From positions 126,537,132 through 126,601,131 of the forward strand of contig NC_067282.1 of assembly GCF_020740795.1 (NCBI RefSeq): DNA of 64,000 nucleotides. The letters run 5' to 3'. Origin of the DNA: Apus apus (Eukaryota > Chordata > Aves > Apodiformes > Apodidae). Of this stretch, positions 38,001 through 50,146 are shown in pieces; position 1 is the stretch's first letter; every line of letters starts with the position of its first letter. The notes under the pieces were generated by a model that saw nothing but the letters and a program-made list of their open reading frames with translations, was not told where the DNA came from and made no database searches. A program made the translations under genes and the position numbers.

Positions 38001-41000
38001 TGACTGTCACAAGGTGGCATGACCACACCACCTTCCTGGGGGTGTGTGTTCTTTGTGCTCTCATTTGTCTAAGATTCAGTGACCTAGCTGCTCTACTGCT
38101 GAGAGTTCATGACTTGAGCCCACCTGCATCCAGACTTCCATGAATACTCGTCATGTCTCTATCACAAAGCAATCTCTATCACTAACGTCCTTGTTTTCTC
38201 TCTTCTCCTGGGGTTGCGCAAGGTGGGTGCTAAATCAAGCTCACTGAGGGGGGCAGTATTGGGGGCCAAGGTGGGGAAGTGAGTAACCTAGACCTGTTCA
38301 ACCCCTGGCAGGCACTTCTAAGTGAAAAGCACCCAGTCTTATGTGACAGTAATTATAATAATTGTCTTTTTTTCCTTGATTGGAGTACATGTTTTACTGA
38401 CTTTTTTTTTTTTTTAACTCTTCCCAGTAGCTGGTACATGAAATTATTTTGGTTTTATTTTTTAAACATTAGCAAGTTTCTTTCATACCTGCAGTGCCAT
38501 AAGTTCTTCTTCTTGGCCTTTATCATTAAAGGACTAACCTGGGTGCGAACTCTGTCAGTCTCTGGATTTGTAGAGCTTTGGAGTACACTGCTCTTGAGAT
38601 TGTTCTAGCACAGTCCCAGGTGTGGTTCCCTAACCTTTCCCTGACATCTGTCTCTCTTTTCCTTAGTGAGGCCCCTGTTCGAGATGTTGTTCTACACCAA
38701 ACATCTGGACGGATTCACAACAAGAATGTTTCCACTCATCTGATTGGTAGCATTGGCCGAGGTGAGAGGTTAGCAGCTTGGGGTCTCTGGCCCGACAGTT
38801 GCCCCTAATAGTTTTTCAATATATGAGTCCAGCATGAAATCAGATTTCCCACGGCTGAAAAATAACAAGTGGGAAACAACTGCAAGAATAAAGGGAACTT
38901 GGCTTCTGTTACCCAGCTTCCAAAGAAAGACAGCTGGATATTTGCATTTGAACTATTTATAGCCTTTGTCCTTCCCTAAGTAGCTCTTACTTTTCACCTA
39001 GCACAACAGTTTCTCTGCAGCCTCTACTGGCCTGCGTTTAGTCATCCTGAATGGCTGCCATGCCTTAGTCCTACAGACATCCTTGATCATTACATTTGCA
39101 TGGCTGCAGCTCTTCTTATTCCTTAGATTCATTTCTTCCTCTCCACAGATGCATCTTTATTCTTCCTTTTGTGCTTTTCAGCATTTGATGCCCCATACTT
39201 CACAGCTATTTCCTACTCTTCCTTCTATATAGTCGCAACCCTCCAGAACTGCTTCCATATTTCATCTATATCATTGCCTTCTGTCTCCTTCCAATGTATT
39301 CTGTTAAGCTGTTGTATCTAAACTCTCCACGGCTGCTGGTTTCTCTCAGCCCTTGACACACTGCTGTTGTGTCCACACTTTTCTTACATGCTGCCAGTGC
39401 TTCCATTGTGTAACTCCTTTGTGCTCTGAGCTACGCCTGGTGCACCTGTTGAACCCTGGTTTGGTACCTATGGAGAATAAGCAGCTTTCACTTTTACCTG
39501 GAGTGTGTGGGCATAATACAGGAAGGCACAAAATGAAGGCACACAGAATAAGAGATGGAAATAAAGTTGTGGAAAGCCTACTGGTGCTGGACCATCAGTA
39601 ATGAAATAGCTGAAAAGTGCCGTGCTGACCAGTTTCTAAGAGGGACACAGCAGATCTTTTGAATCTTAGCCTGTCTGGATGAATGTCAGCTGGGGGCAAT
39701 AGGGCACTCAACTAGCTGGCTGTTGGCTTTAAGCTGATCTGCAGAAATAGAATAATAGAATCATAGCATGGGTTGGAAGGAACCTTAAAGATAATCTAGA
39801 TTCAAGCCCTCTGCATGGGTGGGTACAGCTCCTACTGGATCAGGTTGTTCAGAGCCCCATCTTACCTGCCTTTGAACACTTGCAGGGATGGGGCTTCCAC
39901 AATTTCCCTGGGCAACCTGTTCCAGTGCCTCACCACCCTCACACTAAACAATTTACTCCTAGTATCTAACCAAAATCTCCTCTCTTCCAGTTTTAAGCCA
40001 TTCCCCCTTGTCCTCTCACTACAAGCCCTCGTAAAAAGTCCCTCTCCAGTTTTCCTGTAGCCCCTTCAGGTACTGGAAGGCTGCTATAAGGTTTCCCCAG
40101 ATCTTTTCCAGGCCGAACAACCCCAACTCTCTCAGCCTGTCTTCATAGCAGAGGTGCTCCAGCCCTGTCATCACCTTTGTGGCCCTCCTCTGGACTCTTT
40201 TCAAGAGCTTCGTGTCCTTCTTGTACAGGGGACTCCAGAACTGGACACAGTACTTCAAGGGCGGTCAGATACAGTGGTCTGAATCCTGGGAGTGTGCAGG
40301 GTGTTGTAGCTTGGAGCTGTCCCACTGGCAGTGGAGATAGGCTCTCATTCTTACATTAGTCTGGTGAAGCTGCATATTTGCTTTCAACTGTGCTGGCTTG
40401 TCCTTGACTGTCAGGTTTCCTGGGTTCCTGCAGACCTCGGGGAGCCAGTGTCTTTCCTACGTTGTCACTGTGAAGGACATAGTTGAATACAGCTCCAGTC
40501 CTCCCCTGCTAAGTGTGACATCACTTACAGAACCTGATCTTCAATGTCTTTTTCTGACTGGTAGCTAGGCAGAGCGTGTACTGAATGGCTGATGCAGCCC
40601 AGTGTTCTCCTTTTCAGTTGTAATTAATTCATGTTTGTCAGTGCTGTCCTGCACACAACTGTGATATACAGGCTTTGGAGAGGGTACTGTTTCAGGAAGT
40701 TCACAGCTGTATAAGCATAGCCCAGGAAATCCAGGGCAGAGTGTATCGGTAAGTGTGAAGGCAGATGTCTAATCTGCTCATAAAGCGATGGCTGTCTAGT
40801 ATATATTGTTAGCTGGGAGAGGATCACAGATTCTCTGCAGTTTTGCTGTACCAGAAATAATAGGTTTGGGAGCTTGATCTCCACAGACTCATTTGGGAGT
40901 TGCCATGAAAGTGCTTTTGTGCAAACACTTTGTCCTTCTGACAGGTTCTCTCTTTTTTTTTCCCCATCTACCTTCCTAGAACAGCTGAAGGCTGTATTCC

Positions 41001-44000
41001 TGTCCTTGAAAGAAAGAGTGAGGGTATAGTTGTAATACTCTTGTTTGGCTTCAGCTGTTCTTCACTTTTTTCCTTGTGGTGGTCCTGCCTGTGCTTATGC
41101 ATTTCTGCAGCCTGGAGAGGATCCTACACTCAGAACTGCCATGGGCAGTTTCCCACAGCCTACAAGTGCTTATGTGGTACAGACAGACTCCTAGGAACAG
41201 CCAGCAGAGCCAGACATGCCTACATCAGTTCAAGCCGAAGGCCTTAGTTTTTGAGATGCTAGTACCCTACAAATAAGAGCTAGCATGGTTGCACAAATCT
41301 GCTGATATCTCCTGAGCAAAAGTGTCCACGGTGGGCAAAAAAGAGGCAGGCTGCTGATCCATCCTGCCTCCTTTTTTTTTCCCATCCTTGTTTTGGATCT
41401 CTCTTTTCAGGAGAGAGGGGACAAAATTAATAAAAGTACATCAACTCCTGTAATTCTCTTCTGCACTTACAGGTTGCTCCAGTGAGAATAGTGGCTCAGG
41501 TCTCTTTGCCCTCTGTACTCTGGATGGTAAGTCTTAACCACTGTCCTGGGAGAAAAGCCTGTGGGCCTGTCACTAGTTCAGAGCAGTGAACCAGAGGCTC
41601 AGTGCTTTTGGTCTTGAAAGATGGGGGAGCTGGGCTTCAGAAACTCTTCCTAGGTCAAGCAAGAGATTTTGACTTAAAAACTCCTGCTGCTGACATGTTT
41701 TACATGAAGGCATAAAGCTAAGACAGAAGCCAAGGTCAAAGTTGTCACTGTGAACAAATCCCCTATAAACCAGGTGTGTGATAACACATCTATATCTGAG
41801 GATATGATGAAACATATTAAAGATGAGCCTATCTTTTTGTTCCTTGCTGAATTTGGTCTGATATTGCACAGGCTTCCTCTCTCCTGGAAACATGTTGCAT
41901 TTTCTATCCGTTACTAATATCTGCCTTTCTCTCTCCCCTAGCACAGTTGATTGATCTGCAGATTTCAAAGCATTTTACAAACATTAATTACTTGTATAGT
42001 TCCATGGCCTATGGGGTTAGAAGTATGAAAGCCATACTGCAGCGAGCAGCCCTGAAAATGAAGAGGCTAGGTCATTGCTCACTGGTCCAAAGGCACACTG
42101 AAAGCTTGAGCTGAAAAGTGAGATTAGAACTTTCATCAACTGACTGCTAAATTGCCTGCTTACCCAGTGGTCCAACTGTTTGAGATGTCAGTTCAGCAGT
42201 GCCATTCATGTAGACAGGAGCCACTAAACCACAGCAGAGTTGTCCTTGTGTTTGAAAGGACTTGCGTTGTTTCCAAAAGCAGTAAAGGAATGCTGGAACT
42301 TTAGTATTGGTAGAGGTAGCTGGCCTGCCACAGGCCTTGAAGCCAATTTCTTTTGCTGTGCCCCTGATGAGAAGTGATAGGACAGACTGCAATGGGACTC
42401 AATCTAATGAGCTGAACACAGCATTTCTATCCAAAAACCAACAATATTGGAGAGAAGATGCTGTGTTTCTCTCTTCCCAAACAGGCAGCCTGGCCTATTT
42501 GGGCTAGATGTCCATCTGCAGAAGGATATCCTTCTAGGGATTATTCTTTGTACCTGAGCTCTGAACCTTCTGCATCTGGCAAGGCTTCCTGCCTCACTAT
42601 GGCTCATTCATGAGCCTTACCAAGGCTGTGAGGATAGATTAATGTTTATGTTCCACCCTCTCATGGTCACTCCCCCCTGTGGGACATTGTGTAAAACTTG
42701 GGTTTGCTCACTGTCTCATGTGAGATCTGTTGATGTACTGTATTTTGGGAGTCTGTTTTGGCCAGTCTTCTTCTTGTCTTAGAGCACAATCCAATTAGCA
42801 GGGCTGCTGCCATTTTTTCCTTTCTGTTTCCAGTTACTGATGACAAGGTAATGGACTGCTGTCCTTCCCAGAACTGGGACTGTGTCATCTATTATCAACC
42901 GTAGTCGTACCAGCGGACCAGCCCTCTGCCTGCAGACCCTAAGTAGTGTGTTAGCAAATGTCTTGCTCCCTTTTACTATTTTCAATACAATGTTTATTTA
43001 TTTATTTTTCCCTTCAGGGACATTGAAACTCATGGAGGGAGCAGACAAGTTGCTCTGGTCTGTGCAGGTGGATCACCAGCTGTTTGCTCTGGAAAAGCTG
43101 GATGTTACTGTGAGTGTCTATGAATAAGGCTGGGAGAGGTGAAGAGAAAAACTCAGCATAGCATTGTGTATATGAATTTAGGAAGGGCAGAGGGAGTATG
43201 ACTCAGCAGAACAAATATGGGATTATCTCAGGATAACATGCAGAGTGCTCTGACTGTGTTGGTGCATTGTGCACTCCTGTCAGTCTGCTCACCTGCAAGA
43301 GGTTGAGCTGTGTTTGTCTGTGTCATGACTCTGTTTGACCTAGTGAGCCCAGCATCCTGCTATGAATTTTTGCATCCTGCAGCTGCTCTTTTATCTTGCT
43401 GCAAAGTTGAATGCAGTTCTGCACACTGATAATACCCTGATTGTCTGCAAGATCTCATGATACATAAGGATTACAATAGAGAAAATAATTATGGTCTTCA
43501 AGTGCAAAGAGGCTGGGCAGTTGCAAAATGTCTGGACAAGGGAAAAAGTGACATCTTGTTCAGACATTAGTCTTCCATCTCTGAACAAGCAGGAAAGATT
43601 CTTGACTGGGATTAATTGATGTCTGTGCTAATACGTGATCTTCTGGTTCCTGCAGGGCAATGGGCATGAAGAGGTGATTGCCTGTGCGTGGGATGGTCAG
43701 ACCTACATCATCGACCATAACCGGACTGTTGCCAGATTTCAAGCAGATGAGAATGTCAGTGCGTTCTGTGCAGGTGGGAAGCCTGACTGCAAAACCAGCC
43801 CTCACAGCATTTCTCCCTCAGAGCTGCTTCTCCTCTCTGGGAGACCTGGAATCCTTTGTCTTCTTGCAGTGGGGAATAATTTCCCTGTGTTGTGTGTGTT
43901 GCAGAAAGACCAGCTAGTCTTTCCTCTGTGCCATCTGGGAAAAGTAAGGGTGAGAGGAGGTGATTCTGAGGTTTGTGATGGTATTTGGGTTTTTTCCTGT

Positions 44001-44800
44001 CCTTTTTATAAGCATTAGAGTGGCCTCTTGTCTTCTCCACGGCTTTGTTAACTTCTAAACTGTTCTTAAGTGGAGATGAGGAGCCCCACAGAACCAACCT
44101 GAGCTTTGGCTCAGTCCCCTATGTCAGGCATGCATGAAGCAGCTTGAAAATCCCTGAGCCCCAGGCATTAATAACAGTTCAGAGACACTTTCTTGGATTG
44201 TCTCAAAGGGACTTCATATACCCAAATCCATGTCTTTGTCCCTCACTCCAGGTGCTTGCTGCTTTTTGCTAACAGCTTTGGAACTTCCCTTTTTGCTTTT
44301 TCTGTCCTTCTGGAAGTAGTCAGATCTCCACGCTTCTGCTTCCTAGGCCTCTATGCATGCAAAGGAGGAAGCAACAGCCCCTGCCTGGTTTATGTCAGCT
44401 TCAATCAGAAGATCTACATCTACTGGGATGTGCAGCTGGAGAGAATGGAGTCCACCAACCTGTTGAAAATCCTGGATTGTGACCCAGAGTTTGGAAAACT
44501 CCTGCAGCAGCTAGGTGTGGGTGAGTGAGAAGTGTGAAGGATGTACAGGAAAAAAAGAGTGGAAAGGCTGCTGGCAGGTTACATTCTGGGAACTAGAGTT
44601 CCTTCTTGAGGAAGAAGGGTTTTCATACTTCCTGTTGAGAATCCCTAACACCTGCCTTTCTCTCTTCCATAGACAGAAGTGATGTTTCTGCTGTCAAAGA
44701 TCTGATTCACAAAACACTGTATTTTCCTGAGAAACAGCAGCAGAGCAGCCCCTCGCAGTGTCAGGACTCTACTGGAACAGATTCCTCTGCTGTCATCTAG
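34594..44800 (+). CDS. ITFG2: ITFG2, KICSTOR complex subunit with FG-GAP repeats, complete
   Basis: Twelve coding exons: 34594-34689, 35322-35417, 35854-35895, 36742-36919, 37240-37379, 37802-37950, 38667-38761, 41473-41526, 43018-43109, 43656-43773, 44347-44520, 44673-44800. All junctions are GT-AG and keep phase, giving 453 aa (human about 447). The start [19 protein letters not shown] matches the family. FG-GAP-type acidic loops are visible: [16 protein letters not shown] at about 26-41 and [17 protein letters not shown] at about 136-152, fitting a beta-propeller. The block [20 protein letters not shown] follows a variable linker. [20 protein letters not shown] and YLIKE-type repeats ([15 protein letters not shown]) mark the C-terminal blades. 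ITFG2 with KPTN, KICS2 and SZT2 forms KICSTOR, which places GATOR1 on lysosomes to shut off mTORC1 on nutrient loss. The C-terminal 30 residues are Ser/Gln-rich and poorly conserved. Confidence 0.97.
38762..41472 (+). other. ITFG2 intron 7
   Basis: This 2.7 kb intron contains one reverse CR1 (39751-40262). The rest has no recognised element. Confidence 0.7.
39751..40262 (-). mobile_element. CR1 LINE fragment, reverse orientation
   Basis: It runs from the CR1 tail (AATAATAGAATCATAGCATG, GGGTTGGAAGGAACC) to the reverse transcriptase end block. Minus-strand peptides include [34 protein letters not shown] and [15 protein letters not shown]. The frame is broken between these pieces. It is antisense in ITFG2 intron 7. 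Confidence 0.92.
41527..43017 (+). other. ITFG2 intron 8
   Basis: A 1.5 kb intron ending in a T-rich tract and TTCAG acceptor. No repeat or gene recognised. Confidence 0.65.
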
Positions 44801-47775
44801 AATCCCTTATAATAAGTCACATGGAGGCTGACATCTTCAATACCAACAAAAACTCTTCTCCGAATGGAATTGGACATCTACTGAGGATGAGACTCTTCTT
44901 TTCCCATCTTTGTCAAAGTTGCCAGACAGCAAAGGGTGTACAGGCTGGGTGCTGTGGAGGCATATGCTTGGCTGTAGGCTTGAGTGAAGGTGGTGGGTTA
45001 ATTTGCTTCTGGCTGAAGAAGCTACCAGAATATCGAGAGTCCAGGGTCCTGCTCATTGGCCTCCCATGAACAGTTTCCATTTTTCTCTGCTAGCTGAATT
45101 GCTTTATGGGTGACTGTGAAGGAGCACTGAGGATGTAGATGGAGAGAATAGTTTAGCTCCGTCTCTTTTTGGCCTATTCTTACAACTGCTGTTAGTGATT
45201 ATTTCTGATTTTGTAGTGGGATCACAGTACAGGAACTGCAGATGGAGGAACTGAATTAGGAAGTGGGCAAGGACCTTCTTGGCCACTTAGGTGTGTTTAA
45301 AGTAGACACAGGCATTGTTTGCCTTTGCTCAGCTGCTGCTCTTCTACCAAGCAGTTTCTCACAAACCACCTCTTGTTCTGAGGAGCTGGAGACATGTATA
45401 AGAAAGAACCACGACTTGCCACTAATAAGGTGTCAAGAGGTAAGAGCTCCAGTGAACCCCAGCTGTACTCAAGAGGCACTGCTTGTCTCCATCTTCTTGG
45501 GCAGGGTGATGCCAGAGATGCCTGTGACTTACCAAAGCAGCTGTGAATTGGGCAGTAAGATGAATCTGTTTTAACCATGACGCTGTGACAGCTTGGCCAG
45601 TCCATAGTAAGCAGTGGCAATGCCACAGTTACCTCTTGTGTAGAGGGCTGTGGTATTTTGAGTTCTGCACAACTGGAAGAGGTGGAATGGAGATGTTGTT
45701 CCACTGGCTGGTGTGCAGAGTCTGGAAAAGTCCATTACTCACCCAGGCTGTTCATGCACAAAAGCCCAGGTAGGAGCCTTTCTGTGTGCTGCTTGTGTTC
45801 TGCTTTTCCCCGTCTCAGCTTGCCCGTTGCCTAACTCAGCTTACTAGGATGGGAGCAGGAGGCTCAGCTGCTGGTTTACATCTATTCTCTCACTTGTGGG
45901 ATGTCTCATTGGACATGTATGATGGATGGACCCTTATGAAAGGGCTGTATCAGAGCCAGAGCAAGTATAATTCAGTGTTGTCTCTTGACATAACATTTAA
46001 AATACTGCAGGCTGTTCAAAACCTGCTGTGCTATACTCTGAAGAACACCCAAGGGCAGCCCTGGCTGGGATAAAGAACTTTATACAGAGGAAAGGGTCAA
46101 AAGGACTGTTGTTAGAGTAGCTCTATGTGGTAGAAGGGCAGGATCTACATAATAAGCTCTAGCTTTTCTTTCCGATTTCCATCCATAGATTTAAACAAGC
46201 CTCATAGAGGACAGATTCTGTCCTCTGTGATTAATAGCTGTGAAAGTTGAAGCATGGAGCAGTGAAATGGTATGACCTGCTCTGTACCAGCTGGCACTGT
46301 TCTTGGTTCTTGAACTGCTGTCTTCTGACTCTCTAACTACAGGGGAAGTTTCTCTTCATTTTAATGACCTCACTGAGAAGCATTTCTTGAATGTGCACCT
46401 GTCGTACTGAGTGCTTATGTACAACTCAGCCTTTCAGGCAGGAGCTCTCGGGCCTTAATGGTTCTGTGATAACCATGGTGGTCAAAGCAGCAGGGCTTCA
46501 GTTTGTCAGCTATGTAGAGTTGATAGAGACCATCTACTGTTGGGCTAAAGCAAGGTGTTGTCTTGAAGCCTGTCAGCTTTGGACTAGAACCTCAAGAAAC
46601 TCATCTCTCACAATGCTGAGATGTACAGCCACCCTTCCCTGTGGGCAATCACAGCTATTTCAGGCAAAGTAGTCAAGTGTAACTCATTGGGCCCTCATCA
46701 GTCTCATAGTCCTTTCCTAGTGAGTCTTGTGGGGATGTTAACTGGATCACAGTGTATTTTGGGGTTTTGCTATTTTCAGGTCTCTCTTTACCAAAACCTA
46801 AATCTTCTCTTTCTGATCACTAGACAAGTAAAGATTCTCCTTTCTCTCCCTTCATGTGAATAAGTAACAGTTGTTACTCTTATCTCCTCCCCTTGCGGCT
46901 CAGCTGAGGAGAAGCAAGTGTCCCTACAGGTGGGGTCAGCAGTTTGGTTTTGCTGTGTTCTGGGTTACTTTCCACCCAGCACTGTTACTGCCTGATTTTA
47001 ATCTTGCACTTCAAAATTAGTGGAACTGACACAATGACATCAGAGTGGAGCAGAACAGTTTCCAGAAGCATTTGTATGAAGTGACAGAAATTACATTGTA
47101 GCAATGTCCCTGAACAGGCTTGTGCTTGGCAAATACTGTTCTTCCACCCTGAGCAGACTGCTGTTCTCCCTCTAATTAAAGTGTATTTTCTTGTTCTACT
47201 CCTTCCCTACCCCTTCACCCCCCCCTAATTCTGTGGCTTCTGTCTCCTCCACCAGGGACAGAAACAGGATAGTTACAAGAAACAAAAAATAGTAATGCCT
47301 GAGTTTTCAGTCATGGCTTGTGCAACTTGGCATGTGTATCGTTGCATGGATGATGAGCTGTTCTGTTCTGTGTGTTTTGACCAAAACAGGTGGAGTTCTA
47401 CTACAGCTTGTGCCTGCTATGGCCCCACTCAACATTGTTTGGCTTTGCTGGGTCAGGTGTTCTCCATGGAAGTGCTTTCTTGTTCCATTGTTGGAAGAAG
47501 CAACTGCCTGGAGTATTTTATTTGCCTGAGAGCTGAGCCAGGGTGAGCCAATCTGGTAGCTGGGTCTTACAGGCTATTGCAGTGCTGCTGTATTGTGATC
47601 CTTTCTTGAGGCCTAACAGGAAAACAGGATTGTTTACACTCATAACAGAGAACAACTCAGTGCTGTCTGTCCATGCCAAAAATAAACCTTTATTAGCAAC
47701 ATCACAAGGGGAATGCAAATGGCTGTATGACTGAAACTTTTGTGCAAAATAAACTTTGCCAAACAGGTCAAATTA
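44801..47775 (+). terminator. ITFG2: Candidate ITFG2 3' UTR with poly(A) signals
   Basis: After the TAG at 44798-44800 the first canonical AATAAA signals are at 47681-47686 and 47748-47753; an ATTAAA lies at 47175-47180. If these belong to ITFG2 its 3' UTR is about 2.4-3.0 kb. A shorter transcript using a non-canonical signal is possible. No other gene is visible in this stretch. Confidence 0.45.
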
Positions 47776-49430
47776 TTTCCAAAGAAGGAAGGTCAGATTG
47801 ATCAACAGTTGGACGGCTAATTGTTGAGAAGAAACAGGAAGGGGTTAATCTGGGAGAGATGATGTTTTCCTGAGGACCATCTTTACAAGAAAATGGGGCA
47901 AAAACAATGCACGTATTGGACAGATAAACCTGTGCAGCCTAGCCCTCTTGTTGCCTGAGGATAACATTGCTGAGTGCTGTGCAAGCCTAGGCATGCTGCG
48001 TTGTGCAAAGCAGAGGTGTGAAACTATGGATGCTACAGATCATGCATTTGCCAAAACTTCAGCTCTCAAAACCATTGGAGAGGAAAATTACTAATGTTTG
48101 AGGGTTTCCCCTCGTGGTTTTATATTGCTTATAGAACATAGTAACTTGCAGATGCATTTTGCTCTTGTGCCCTTTCTGCTGAAAGGAAAATGAAAACTGT
48201 CTACAGAAGAATTAATTGGAATGTCTGTACTGTTCCTTGGCAAAATATAACTTCTTTTTTTCATGGCCTGAACTCCAAAGTGACAATAGGCTGGCTACAG
48301 TCAATACTTCTGAAGTAAATGCTTCAGGCTACTTCTACTTGCAACAATTTTTAGTGAAGTATACACCTACTGAAAAATTGTAACTCATTGCATCTTGGTC
48401 CTTGCCAGCCAACAGAAGCTGCAAGAGTTGGAATTAGAAATTGTTCCTTCCCATGCAGCAGGAAATTTTGTTTGCTTTTCAGTAGGGCAGGATTTGCAAG
48501 ACAGGTTTGTATGTCCCAGTGCCAGCACACAGCAAGTGTCCAGCAGTATTGTCAGACATATATGCAGAAAAATGATTCATGGCTTTGGTTGTGACACTCA
48601 ATTTACTAGCAAGGAGGGGGTTGCTTTATTTTCCTGAGACATTATAAACCCACTGGCTGTCCCTGCTCTCATTTTTACGATCTCTGCTGAAAGTAGTTAT
48701 TTCTAGAACTCTACAGGTCATCTCTTGGAGTCTCTTGAAAGGAAACCTGACTGCAAACATATGTCGGTGATGCAGTGGTCTTCAGTTCTGTAACTCACCT
48801 GCTAGTGGTGAAAGAAGGAGCAGGCCTCTGGGAATATGGACAGCTGGAGTTCCCATTCTGTTCAAAACTAAGTGACACAAAAGTCCTTAAAAATTGTTCT
48901 GGTTATGGCTTCATCAGAGTGTAAGTTCTTAAAATTGGTTTACTTTTTGCACACAGGCCTTGGAAGGAGCCTCAGAAGTCCATCTCCCCATTCCCAGGCA
49001 AGTTCAACTGTACATATCTCACACCTGCCATGTAGCATTTGCTTCTCTAAGACTTGCCGTGATAGGCACTTCCCTGCAGACCATTTCACATCTGTTGTGT
49101 CCACTCTAGTGGAAAGTAGCCCCGGTAGGAGCTGACCACTAAGGTGGGTCAGAGAGTTTATCCATAAAATGATCACATTCTGTTCTCTACATTAGAGAGA
49201 GGGGCCTCATCATGAGAAAGCCAGTGTTGGACATGTTACAGGATGTGCCTATGTCCCACTCGGAGGTTGGTACTAAATTTCTACTTTCCATATGAAAGTA
49301 TTAACATTTTTTTATCTCCACTGGAAAAGACCTTCAGAAAGCTCCTTCCTTCCCCTTGTCCCTCAAAAGCAATAGAAACAGCTGGAATGGGGGGATGGAG
49401 AACGGTGTCTGTAGAATAGGCTTTTCCAAA
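47776..49430. other. Spacer between the convergent genes ITFG2 and NRIP2, left part
   Basis: No gene, RNA or recognised repeat. Short open frames at 48388-48637 and 48872-49176 show no family resemblance. Confidence 0.45.
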
Positions 49431-49433
49431 GGG

Positions 49434-50146
49434 ACTAGGGTGAGGTTTTGGGGTTAGGGTGCTAGGAGGTTAGATTTAGCAGCTTAGATTTAGGGTTTAG
49501 GTTTATGGGCTAGTGGTTAAGGTTAGGTTTAAGCAATTAGGGTTAGAGGCTAGAGTTAGGGGTTAAGGGTAGAGTTAACGTTTATGGCTACTGTTCAGGG
49601 TTATGGTTTAGTATTAGGAGTGTGTTAGGTTTAGGATTAGGTTTAGGTTTTGGAATTAGGTTTATTTAGGTTTTAGAGTAATAGGGTTAGAGTTAGCTGG
49701 TTAGATTTAGGGAGTTAGGTTTAGTGTTAGAGTTTAGAGTTAGGGGCCAGGGGTTAGCATTAGTAGTTAAGGTCAGGGTTGGGGTTCACATTAAGGCTAA
49801 TGGTTATGGTTAGGGTTGGGGATTAAGGCTAGGTTTTGGGCCTAGTGTTTACAGTTGGCATTTTATTATTGATTAGGTTTACATTTTGTGGTTAGAATCA
49901 GGGGGTTAAAGGTTAGATTTAAAGGGCTATGTTTAGGATTAGGGTTATGTTTGTGATTAGGGTCAGGATTAGGGTTAGCATTAAAGATTAGGTTTAGGGG
50001 TTAGGATTAGTTTTAGGAGTTAAGTCTAGGGTTAGCATTTATGGTTAGGGTTAGCTTTAGGTGTTATATTTAGGGTAATGGTTAAGGTTAAGCATTTGGG
50101 CTAGGGCTAGAGTTGGCTTTAATGTCTAGGGTTAGGGTTTATCCTT
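49434..50146 (+). repeat. Degenerate interstitial telomere-like repeat, about 700 bp
   Basis: The plus strand is dominated by TTAGGG and close variants (GGTTAGGGTT, TTTAGGGTTT, GTTAGGATTAG, GGGTTAGAG), with almost no cytosine. Exact TTAGGG units are common but no long perfect array remains. The G-rich strand is plus throughout. The block stops sharply at CTAGGGTTAGGGTTTATCC. Both flanks are ordinary unique sequence, so this is interstitial and not a chromosome end. Confidence 0.93.

Noticed and set aside
49434-50146. A true chromosome end or new telomere
   Set aside because: Unique sequence and the NRIP2 gene continue on the far side, and the repeat units are heavily degenerate.
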